Assembly: GCF_016518545.1 (NCBI RefSeq)
Contig: NZ_JACVTO010000010.1
Span: 62,001 to 126,000 of the forward strand
Direction of reading: 5' to 3'
From: Pseudomonas sp. S30
Lineage (GTDB): Bacteria > Pseudomonadota > Gammaproteobacteria > Pseudomonadales > Pseudomonadaceae
DNA: 64,000 nt
Part shown: piece after piece, positions 31,682 to 39,261 of the stretch
How positions within the stretch are numbered: the first letter of the stretch is position 1
Layout of the letters: each line of letters starts with the position of its first letter
Position numbers and translations under genes: made by a program
Notes under the pieces: generated by a model
Told to the model about the DNA's origin: nothing
The model's input: only the letters and a program-made list of their open reading frames with translations
Database searches by the model: none

Positions 31682-32002
31682 GACAGGCATTACCGATTGA
31701 TGAAATGTGAGGTTCATTCCGTGGAGGAATCTACTGCGTCGGACAGCGGGGCGTAGATTACTACGGGTCCGGACGGAGGATGACAACGGCTCGCTGCACG
31801 GCACAAGGTTGCGCATTCGGCCAGAGGCCGCTTCGCGCGCTGAGCGCCTGGTGTATCTCAGCCGCCCACACCTCAGGAAAAGTGCTGGTCAGGCGCAATT
31901 TTTTGCGTTGGTCGTGCGCCCGCCCACGCGGCACAATCACTCGCCGTCGGCCTGTGCGCCACGCGCCCTCGCACCAACTCGTCCAGGAACACGCCTCCGT
32001 CG
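31682..32002. other. Divergent intergenic region (LysR / HPP gene)
   Basis: 321 bases with no gene. Perfect arms AATCTAC (31728-31734) and GTAGATT (31753-31759) flank an 18-base spacer and could be a regulator site. A GCGCAA-TTTT-TTGCG hairpin lies near 31896-31910. Nothing else is supported. Confidence 0.5.
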
Positions 32003-33159
32003 ATGTCTGCTTCACGCCCTGAAACTCGTCTGCAACGCCTGCTGCCGCGCCCCTTGAACATTCCACCGGCTCAGTGGCTACGGGCTGCGGTGGGGCGCTG
32101 CTTGCCCTGTTTCTCGCTGGCTGGTCATGCAGCCTGGTGTATGGCCCCTCCATCGCGCTGCACCTGCTCGGTCCCCTGGCGGCCTCGGCGGTGCTGGTGT
32201 TCGCCGTGCACTCAGGGCCTTTGGCGCAGCCCTGGCCGGTACTGGGCAGCTATGCCGTGGCGGCGCTGCTCGGGCTGGTGCTGCGTGAGGTACTCGGCCC
32301 GCACCTGTGGGTCGCGGCGCTGGCGCTGGGAGCTGCCTTGCTGCTGATGGGCCTGCTGCGTTGCCTGCATCCACCGGGTGGCGGGGTGGCGGTCAGCGCT
32401 GTGCTGGCCGATCCGAGTCTGGCTGGACTGGGCGATCATCTGCTCGCTCCGGTCATGCTCAACGCCGTGGTTCTGGTTGGCGTGGCCGTGCTGTACAACC
32501 GCCTCACCGGCGTAGGCTACCCGAAGCGGGCCAGACCGCGCGCCGAGCCGCACCTTACACAGGATCCGCCACCGGATGAGCGGGTGGGTGTCCGCGGCGC
32601 AGACCTGGACAGCGCGCTCGAGGAGCTGGGTGAATTCGTCGACGTCACCCGCGAGGAACTCGAGCGCATCATTCTGGCCACCGAACGACACGCATTGCAG
32701 CGCAGCCTGGGCGGTATCACGGCAGCCTCGGTGATGTCCCGCGACGTGCAGTCGGCCACCCCGCAGACCACCCTGGATCAGGCGTTCGACCTGCTCGCCC
32801 AACACGCTCTCAGAACCCTGCCGGTCATGCAGGCCGGGCGCCTGGTCGGCATCGTCGGCGTCGGCGATCTGCTCGCTGCGGCGATTGCACGGGGGCGCTT
32901 CAGTTGGCGTGGCGCGTTCGCGCGTCGGCCGCTGCGACTGGCCGGGATCATGCGTGAGCCGGTGCACAGCGTCGCCAGCGACCATCCGCTCGAAGGGCTG
33001 TTGCCGCTTCTGGGCCAACAGGGCGGGCATTGCCTGCCGGTGGTCGACGGCGACACGCTGGTCGGCGTGGTGACCCAGACCGACCTGATCGCCGGGCTCA
33101 GGCGCCACCTGCTCAGTGCACCGGCGCCGCAGTCAGGCCAGCGGGTCCCAGCGCTGTGA
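32003..33159 (+). pseudogene. HPP-family membrane protein with CBS domains, broken by an apparent -1 frameshift
   Basis: The frame from ATG 32003 gives a family-like N-terminus (MSASRPETRLQRLLPRPLNI, PPAQWLRAAVG). After the GGGG run at 32092-32095 the coding sense passes to the next frame (GALLALFLAGWSCSLVYGPS, ALHLLGPLAASAVLVFAVHS) and stays there to 33159. One added G in the run would restore a single protein of about 385 residues: four HPP-type helices with the LRCLHPPGG signature, then two CBS modules (ASVMSRDVQSATPQTTLDQA, LAGIMREPVHSVASDHPLEG). CBS pairs bind adenosyl nucleotides, and some HPP proteins are nitrite or small-anion transporters. A sequencing error in the G run is a serious alternative. 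The end overlaps the convergent LysR gene by 27 bases. Confidence 0.8.
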
Positions 33160-33999
33160 CCAGTCGCTGCGATTCTCGGCCAGTTGGCCACGCAGCACGG
33201 CCAGGGCACGCTGAAGCCACTCGCTGTCACGCTCGCGTGCGTATACCAGGTAGGTGGGGTAGGTGAACTCGGGCGCCTGGGGTACCCGTTGCAGAATGCC
33301 CCGGTCGAGATAGGCCTGCACCACACGGGTACGGAAATAGCCGCTACCGCCGTGTTCGAGGATGAATTGCAGGGCCAGCGGGCCAAGGTTGAAGCTCAGC
33401 GCCGGGCGCGCCAGTTCCGGCAGCGCGGCATCGTGCTGGCAGCGAAACGCTTCGCCCCAGTCGATGTAGATATAGGGCGCGGGCTGGTCGCTGCGGCAGA
33501 TGCGCACCAGCTTCTCCTCCATCAACTGCTCGACTTGGAGACCGGCGTCGTAGCGTGGTTCATAGACCAGCGCAGCATCGAGCAGGCCCGTGTCGACCTT
33601 GTGCAGCAAAGTCTGGCCGTCGCCGACCTCGCAGTGGATCGACAGTCCGGGCAAAGCTTGATGCAAGGCACTGACCCAGTCGAGCAGTAACGGGTTGCCC
33701 AGGCTCACCTCGCCGCCCAGGCGCAGGACCTGGGCGCCGCCTGTTGGCAAAGGCAGGTCACGGCGCGCCGCCTCCCAGGTGTGCACCAGCTGCTGGGCAT
33801 AAGCGATGAAGGCTTCGCCATCGCGGGTCAGGCTGGCGCCGTTGCGACTGCGCACGAACAGTTGGCAGCCGAGCTGCTGCTCCAGGCGCTGCACCCGCGC
33901 CGAGATGGCCGTCTGCGAGACGAAAAGACCTTCGGCGGCGGCTACCAGGCTGCCGCAGCGCACGATTTCGAGGAAGGTTCTGGCTTGATCGATGTCCAT
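33133..33999 (-). CDS. LysR-family transcriptional regulator
   Basis: 288 residues. N-terminal helix-turn-helix MDIDQARTFLEIVRCGSLVA and AAEGLFVSQTAISARVQRLE, then the effector-binding domain (GGEVSLGNPLLLDWVSALHQ, TGLLDAALVYEPRYDAG). It starts six bases after the LRR-kinase stop codon on the same strand, so the two are probably one transcript. The 3' end overlaps the HPP gene. Its target genes are not evident. Confidence 0.92.
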   Translation of the reverse strand: MDIDQARTFLEIVRCGSLVAAAEGLFVSQTAISARVQRLEQQLGCQLFVRSRNGASLTRDGEAFIAYAQQLVHTWEAARRDLPLPTGGAQVLRLGGEVSLGNPLLLDWVSALHQALPGLSIHCEVGDGQTLLHKVDTGLLDAALVYEPRYDAGLQVEQLMEEKLVRICRSDQPAPYIYIDWGEAFRCQHDAALPELARPALSFNLGPLALQFILEHGGSGYFRTRVVQAYLDRGILQRVPQAPEFTYPTYLVYARERDSEWLQRALAVLRGQLAENRSDWSQRWDPLA

Positions 34000-34005
34000 G
34001 GCGCT

Positions 34006-35298
34006 TCAGGCGGGTGCCAGCCACTGGGCCAACTGCGCGAAGCGTGGTCGCGCGCTCACCTGCGGCTGCTGGCAACGTTCGGCCAGGGCCTGCAAGGCGA
34101 CATCGGTTTCCACGCAGCTGTCGAGCAGTTCCTGGAGCAGAATGCCGAAGGCGCGTACCTCCAGGCGTTCGATGGCCTGTCCCGTGGCATCGTCACCCTG
34201 CGGATGGAACGAAGCGGCGCCGAAATCCCCCAGCAGGCAATCGCCCTCGGTATCGCAGAGAATGTTGTGCGCGTAGAGGTCGCCATGGTTGATGCCGCGG
34301 GCATGCAAGTGCGCGGCTGCCGAAGCGATGCCCGCCAGCAGGCGGCGCGCTGCGCGCAATGTGGGGCGAGGTGCGCAGGGGTAGCGATCGCGGGTGCAGC
34401 TGTCCAGGCTGGGTGGGCCGGCGAGGTTGAACCAGTCCGGATCGATCAGTCGCATCACCAGCGCAGCCCGTTGCGAGGGATGATCGTCGATGCGTCCGAT
34501 CACCCCCACCAGGTGCCTATGGTCGCCAGCGACCAGGCAGGCGCGCATTTCAGCCAGGGGCGATCCATCGCTGGTGACGTCGCCCTTGTACAGCTTGACC
34601 GCCACCGGCTCGGTTTGGCCGAGCCGCCGTGCGAGATAGATCACGCCTGAGGCGCCGCAGCCGAGCGCCTCGTCCAGTTCTAGATCTGCCCATGCGATGC
34701 GCGGGCAATCGGGCTGCGCTGTCGCTGTGCTCAGGGCTGGCGCCAGCGGGTTGTCGGCGTAGGCCAGCCAGGCCAGCCGGGGCAAGCTCAGCAGCCAGGG
34801 GGGCAGGGTGGTCAGGCGGTTGCAGGCGATGCGCAGCAGTTCCAGGCGTTGGCAGGCTGCCAGGCTGTCCGGAAGATGGGTCAGGCGGTTGCCGGCCAGC
34901 ATGAGCTTTTGCAACTGCGCGCAGTGCCCTAGTGCTTCGGGCAGACATTCGAGCTGATTGTCCGTGAGCACCAGCGAGCGCAGGCTGCTGGGCAAGGCCT
35001 GGGCGTCGATCTGGCGGATGCGGTTGCTCTTGAAGCCCACCGTTTCCAGGCGTTCGCAACGGCCAATGGCGTGAGGCAGATGGACGAAGCGGTTCTGCGA
35101 GCAGAACAGCACCTTGAGCCGGGTCAGCCGATGCAGGTCCTCGGGCAGGTCGCACAGGGCGTTGCCGCTCAGGTTGAGCACTTCCAGGGTGTCGGCCAGA
35201 TCGAAGATTTCCCGCGGAAAGGTCGACAGGTTCTGGCACAGGTCCAGGCGAACGAGGCCGCGCAGGTGGCCGGCTTTGAGGTCTTCGAGGCTGTGCAT
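34006..35298 (-). CDS. Leucine-rich-repeat protein with a C-terminal Ser/Thr-type protein kinase domain
   Basis: 430 residues from ATG 35298; an ATG at 35328 would add ten. Residues 12-185 hold about seven leucine-rich repeats of about 23 residues (LEVLNLSGNALCDLPEDL, LQKLMLAGNRLTHLPDSL). Residues 205-428 form a eukaryotic-like kinase fold: glycine loop GCGASGV (213-219), VAVKLY with lysine 235, catalytic loop HGDLYAHN with aspartate 340 and asparagine 345, and DFG (358-360). All key residues are present, so it is probably active, in the cytoplasm, since it has no signal or membrane segment. HGD replaces HRD. The substrate is unknown. It is co-directional with the LysR gene 6 bases downstream and divergent from prpE. 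Confidence 0.9.
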   Translation of the reverse strand: MHSLEDLKAGHLRGLVRLDLCQNLSTFPREIFDLADTLEVLNLSGNALCDLPEDLHRLTRLKVLFCSQNRFVHLPHAIGRCERLETVGFKSNRIRQIDAQALPSSLRSLVLTDNQLECLPEALGHCAQLQKLMLAGNRLTHLPDSLAACQRLELLRIACNRLTTLPPWLLSLPRLAWLAYADNPLAPALSTATAQPDCPRIAWADLELDEALGCGASGVIYLARRLGQTEPVAVKLYKGDVTSDGSPLAEMRACLVAGDHRHLVGVIGRIDDHPSQRAALVMRLIDPDWFNLAGPPSLDSCTRDRYPCAPRPTLRAARRLLAGIASAAAHLHARGINHGDLYAHNILCDTEGDCLLGDFGAASFHPQGDDATGQAIERLEVRAFGILLQELLDSCVETDVALQALAERCQQPQVSARPRFAQLAQWLAPA

Positions 35299-35456
35299 GG
35301 GGGCGTCTGCAAGGCGTGGGAGGGCCATTCTAAGGGGCGCGGCGGGCATTGCAAATCTGCACAAGGGTTGCGAGACAACTCCCGTGGCGCTGGTGCCTGG
35401 GCAAGCCATACTCAAGGCTGGCTCCTCCATAACAACAACTACAGGGTTGCGCACCC

Positions 35457-37346
35457 ATGAATTATGAGCACAGCTATGCCCAGTCAATCGCCGATCCCGC
35501 CGAGTTCTGGCAGCGGCAGGCCGCATCACTGGCCTGGTACCGTTCGCCCACCCAGACCCTGCAGCCCCAACCTGATGGCACGCATCGCTGGTTCGCCGAC
35601 GGGCGCCTGAACAGTAGCTACCTGGCGCTGGATCATCAGGTCGCACAAGGGCGCGGCGAGCAGGTCGCGCTGATCTACGACTCGCCGGTGACGGGCGTCG
35701 CCGAGCAGTTCACCTACCGTGAGTTGCTCGACGAAGTGGCGCGTCTGGCCGGGGCGCTGCGCGCGCTGGGCGTAGGCAAGGGCGATGGCGTGGTCATCTA
35801 CATGCCCATGGTGCCGCAGGCCGCCATGGCCATGCTGGCCTGTGCGCGCATCGGCGCCGTGCACTCGGTGGTGTTCGGCGGCTTCGCCGCCAACGAGCTG
35901 GCCCTGCGCATCGACGACGCGCGCCCGAGCCTGGTGCTCACTGCCTCCTGTGGCCTGGAATTCGACCGGGTGATCGACTACCTGCCGCTGGTCGATCGCG
36001 CGCTGCAGCTGGCGCGTCATCAGCCGCGTCATGTGCTGGTCCTGCAGCGGCCTCAGGCGCCCGCGCAGCTTTCGCCAGGGCGGGATCTGGACTGGCAGGC
36101 CACCGTGGCGAGGGCCGAACCGGTCGAGGCGCTGCCTCTGGATGCCGGCGATCCGCTTTACATCATGTACACCTCCGGCACCACCGGCAAACCCAAGGGG
36201 ATCGTGCGCGAGAACGGTGGCAATGCCGTTGCGCTGCGCTATGCCATGCAGCAGATCTACGGCATGCAGGCCGGTGATGTGTGGTGGGGCATTTCCGATG
36301 TGGGCTGGGTGGTGGGGCATTCGCTGATCGTGTATGGCCCGCTGATGTGTGGCTGCACCACGGTGCTGTACGAAGGCAAGCCGATTCGCACGCCGGATGC
36401 GGCGGCGTACTGGCGAGTGATCGAGCAGTACCGGGTGAACGCGCTGTTCTGTGCGCCCACCGCCATGCGCGCGATTCGCAAGGAAGACCCGGACGGCGCG
36501 CGCCTTCGGGATCACGACCTGAGTTCGCTGCGTCAGTTGTTCCTGGCCGGCGAGAAGCTCGATTCAGCCACCCATCGATGGCTGGAGCAGGTCACCGGCA
36601 AGCCGGTGCACGACCATTGGTGGCAGACCGAAACAGGCTGGCCGGTCACTGCCCCCTGCGTGGGCCTGGCAGGCAGTGCGGCGCGGCCGGGGTCGAGCAA
36701 TCGCGCGGTGCCTGGCTACCATGTCCAGGTGCTGGACGACGAGGGCCGGCCAGTGGCGGCGAACGAGCAAGGTGCCATCGTCATCGCACTGCCGTTGCCT
36801 CCCGGTTGCAGCCAGACCTTGTGGGGCGACCATGGGCGCTACCTGCAAGCCTATCTAGAGCGCTATCCGGGTTACTATCACACCGGTGACGGTGGCTACC
36901 TCGACGAGGAGGGCTTCGTCTACATCATGGGGCGCACCGATGACGTGATCAACGTCTCCGGTCATCGGCTGTCGACCGGTGAGATGGAGGATCTGGTGGC
37001 GCAGCACCCCGCCGTGGCCGAATGCGCCGTCATCGGCGTTCATGACGACATCAAGGGGCAGGTGCCGCTGGCGCTGGTGGTGCTCAAGGACGCGCAGACC
37101 ATTACCGAGCCACAGCTCCAGGACGAGCTGGTGGCGCGTATCCGCGAGGGTATCGGCGCGCTGGCTTGCCTGCAACGGGCCAGAGTGGTCAAGCGGCTGC
37201 CCAAGACCCGTTCCGGGAAGATCCTGCGGGCGGTGCTGCGCAAGATCGCCGACGGCCAGGCGTACGTGCCGCCCTCCACGCTGGATGACGGGGCGGTGCT
37301 CGCAGAGATCGAGGCCGTACTGGCGGACCTGCCGCGGGCGGGATGA
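35457..37346 (+). CDS. prpE: Propionyl-CoA synthetase-like acyl-CoA synthetase
   Basis: 629 residues. AMP-forming ligase of the acetyl/propionyl-CoA synthetase group: it activates a short acid with ATP and CoA. The P-loop-like YTSGTTGKPKGIVREN lies at about 235-250; WWQTETGWPV and YYHTGDGGYLDEEGFVYIMGRTDDVINVSGHRLS are cut at the usual core motifs A5-A8; KTRSGKILR near 587 carries the adenylation lysine. The N-terminal block SYAQSIADPAEFWQRQA is typical of PrpE rather than AcsA, but the acid used is inference. There are no prp (methylcitrate) genes nearby. It is divergent from the LRR-kinase gene with a 158-base gap. Confidence 0.88.
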   Translation: MNYEHSYAQSIADPAEFWQRQAASLAWYRSPTQTLQPQPDGTHRWFADGRLNSSYLALDHQVAQGRGEQVALIYDSPVTGVAEQFTYRELLDEVARLAGALRALGVGKGDGVVIYMPMVPQAAMAMLACARIGAVHSVVFGGFAANELALRIDDARPSLVLTASCGLEFDRVIDYLPLVDRALQLARHQPRHVLVLQRPQAPAQLSPGRDLDWQATVARAEPVEALPLDAGDPLYIMYTSGTTGKPKGIVRENGGNAVALRYAMQQIYGMQAGDVWWGISDVGWVVGHSLIVYGPLMCGCTTVLYEGKPIRTPDAAAYWRVIEQYRVNALFCAPTAMRAIRKEDPDGARLRDHDLSSLRQLFLAGEKLDSATHRWLEQVTGKPVHDHWWQTETGWPVTAPCVGLAGSAARPGSSNRAVPGYHVQVLDDEGRPVAANEQGAIVIALPLPPGCSQTLWGDHGRYLQAYLERYPGYYHTGDGGYLDEEGFVYIMGRTDDVINVSGHRLSTGEMEDLVAQHPAVAECAVIGVHDDIKGQVPLALVVLKDAQTITEPQLQDELVARIREGIGALACLQRARVVKRLPKTRSGKILRAVLRKIADGQAYVPPSTLDDGAVLAEIEAVLADLPRAG

Positions 37347-37389
37347 GTCGGCCAAGTGCGCTGTGCCCGCAGTGACGCACCGGCAGCGC

Positions 37390-38481
37390 TCAGCCGCTGG
37401 CGCAGTGCTGCTGCAACTGCCCCAGCCGGCTGCGGGTGCGCATCAGGTCAGCTACCGTACCGCCCAGGCTCTCGGCCAGGCTGTGCCTGGCCAGCACCAG
37501 CAGGCGCTTGTCCTGGTCGTAGAGCACGTCGACCAGGTTGACGAAGCGTTGCTGGGCGGCCAGGGAACTGTTCGCCAGATCGTCCAGGCCGTCGAGGATC
37601 CAGTCATCGTAGCGCTCGGTCAGGGCCAGGTAGTCGATGACGGCGGTGGGGCGCTCGCAGAGGTCTTCGAAAGCGAACATGACTTGCCGCTCGGCACTGT
37701 ACAGCGCTCTGAGCGGCCGCCTATTGATTTCCAGTTGCACGGGCTGCGGCGAGGGAACGCCGAGCGCCTGGCGCTGCGTCGAATCGGCCGGCCACGCGTA
37801 GCAGCCCTGAGTGAAACGTTGTTGCTCGCAGTGTGCTGGCAGCGTGCGGAAGTCCACGTCGCCGCCGACCTCGAGCACCAGCATGCGTGTTTCGATCAAG
37901 CGAATCACAGGCTCGAAACGCTCGTGGTACAGCGGATTGGGCAGCAGACCTTCGGGGGCGTAGTTGGACGTGAGCAGCACGAACAGGCCGCGCTCGAACA
38001 GCGCGCCGAACAGCCGAGTCAGCAGCATCGCATCGCCGATGTCATGCACGTGGAATTCGTCGAAGCACAGCACCTGGCAGTCGCCGATCAGTTCATCGAG
38101 GGTGACGCCCAGCGGATTCGACTGGCTGCGGTGCCGGTGCATGCCCTGATGCAGCCTGCCGAAGAAGTCGTGAAAGTGCAGGCGTTTCTTGCGTTCGAGC
38201 GGCACGGCAGCGAAGAAACCGTCCAGCAACCAGCTCTTGCCCCGGCCCACGGAACCATGCAGGTAGAGGCTGCGAGCCTCGCCTCGGGCAAGCCGGGCGA
38301 GCTGCGCGGCCATGCAGTCGATGACCTGTCGCTGACCCTCGCTGAGGCTATAGTCACGGGCCTGTGCCAGCTTCTCGAAGTGTGTGAGCAGCGTGGTATC
38401 GGTCGGCGAAGCGCCAGGCTTGGCGAGGTGACGCAGGCGGGCAGGTATCCAGGCAGGCAAGGCGGTTGCTCCGGTATTCAA
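37390..38481 (-). CDS. ZapE/AFG1-family ATPase
   Basis: 363 residues. AFG1-type P-loop ATPase: Walker A LHGSVGRGKSWLLDGF, Walker B LCFDEFHVHDIGDA, sensor region LLTSNYAPEGLLPNPLYHERF and the C-terminal block ERYDDWILDGLDDLANSSLA. E. coli ZapE acts in cell division, and mitochondrial AFG1 in protein quality control. The family usually begins closer to its Walker A; this copy has an extra N-terminal stretch from a TTG start (38481) without a clear ribosome site, so the start is unsure. It may be a second paralogue, since the better-known pseudomonad copy sits near ribosomal-protein genes. Confidence 0.85.
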   Translation of the reverse strand: MNTGATALPAWIPARLRHLAKPGASPTDTTLLTHFEKLAQARDYSLSEGQRQVIDCMAAQLARLARGEARSLYLHGSVGRGKSWLLDGFFAAVPLERKKRLHFHDFFGRLHQGMHRHRSQSNPLGVTLDELIGDCQVLCFDEFHVHDIGDAMLLTRLFGALFERGLFVLLTSNYAPEGLLPNPLYHERFEPVIRLIETRMLVLEVGGDVDFRTLPAHCEQQRFTQGCYAWPADSTQRQALGVPSPQPVQLEINRRPLRALYSAERQVMFAFEDLCERPTAVIDYLALTERYDDWILDGLDDLANSSLAAQQRFVNLVDVLYDQDKRLLVLARHSLAESLGGTVADLMRTRSRLGQLQQHCASG

Positions 38482-38567
38482 GGGCTGACGCAGCTTGCGT
38501 GAGCCTGCGTCGTTTGACCAGTCTTGAATGGGTGCCTTGGCTATCGCTACAGGAGATGGCTTGGGGT

Positions 38568-38810
38568 TCAGGCCTTGCGCTCCAGTTGCCGCTCGATCAT
38601 GAACTTGACGCTCAGGCGACGCTCCTTCAGACGACGCAGATCCTCATCTTCGAAGTTGCCGGCAGAGATGGCCTCAGCGGCGAGTACCTGGTTGTCGATG
38701 TCGACGTAGTCGTCCAGCAGACGGTCTAGGGCTTTGTCCTGCTGACGGCGCTGTTGCACGATTTCCCGAGGATAATGCAGGTCTTGATAGAGATCATGTG
38801 AAACTGGCAT
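38568..38810 (-). CDS. YdcH-family (DUF465) small protein
   Basis: 80 residues, very charged and helical: MPVSHDLYQDLHYPREIVQQ at the start and EDLRRLKERRLSVKFMIERQ near the end, matching DUF465/YdcH proteins in length and pattern. These probably form short coiled-coil oligomers; the role is unknown. A strong AAGGAG lies six bases before the ATG. Codon use is host-like. Confidence 0.85.
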   Translation of the reverse strand: MPVSHDLYQDLHYPREIVQQRRQQDKALDRLLDDYVDIDNQVLAAEAISAGNFEDEDLRRLKERRLSVKFMIERQLERKA

Positions 38811-39020
38811 GGCGCCCTCCTTGTAATGCGCAAGTGATGGTTACTTGCTTGGAATGGGCAATGGCCATTGTGTTGAAGCGAAGCGGAAAAAAACCGATAA
38901 ATGGTCATCGCTCGAATCAGCTCGGGCAGTGGATCGCCAGAGCGGCGAGTAACCAAAGGATCGCTTTTGGTTCGGACCAGTAACTTGCTGTTTTTCGAGT
39001 ATTTTTTTTGAATCAGGGCT

Positions 39021-39048
39021 TCCCATGCGCGCAACCGGTTGGTATAGT
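39021..39048 (+). promoter_or_regulatory. Candidate promoter of tRNA-Gln
   Basis: TATAGT (39043-39048) with TTCCCA (39021-39026) sixteen bases upstream. This fits a sigma-70 promoter about 40 bases before the mature tRNA end. The -35 match is weak. Confidence 0.5.
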
Positions 39049-39092
39049 GTCGTCCATTCCAGCACAGCAGCACTCGCAGCTGTCAGCGATAC

Positions 39093-39167
39093 AGGGGCGT
39101 CGCCAAGCGGTAAGGCAGCAGGTTTTGATCCTGCCATGCGTTGGTTCGAATCCAGCCGCCCCTGCCA
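39093..39167 (+). tRNA. tRNA-Gln (anticodon TTG)
   Basis: 75 bases. The acceptor arm AGGGGCG pairs with CGCCCCT, followed by G and an encoded CCA. The D arm GCC/GGC, anticodon stem GCAGG/CCTGC with loop TTTTGAT (anticodon TTG at 39125-39127), and T arm GTTGG-TTCGAAT-CCAGC are all complete. It stands alone between the YdcH gene and the hybrid kinase gene. Confidence 0.97.
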
Positions 39168-39233
39168 TTTTCCTTCGTTGATCGAATCATCCAGCCGAGC
39201 CATCGGACTGGAATTTTTTCGTTTGCGCTCGAA

Positions 39234-39258
39234 AAGCCTGGCGCGCCGAAGCGCGCCG
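39234..39258 (-). terminator. Terminator of the phytochrome-kinase operon
   Basis: On the minus strand GGCGCGC-TTCG-GCGCGCC forms a seven-pair stem with a stable TTCG tetraloop, followed within three bases by CTTTTCG. It lies directly after the hybrid kinase stop codon. Confidence 0.7.
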
Positions 39259-39261
39259 TTC

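Noticed and set aside
32074..33159. HPP gene taken as a shorter intact gene from GTG 32074
   Set aside because: The family N-terminus (PAQWLRAAVG) lies in the other frame immediately upstream, and GTG 32074 has no ribosome site, so a frameshift explains the sequence better.
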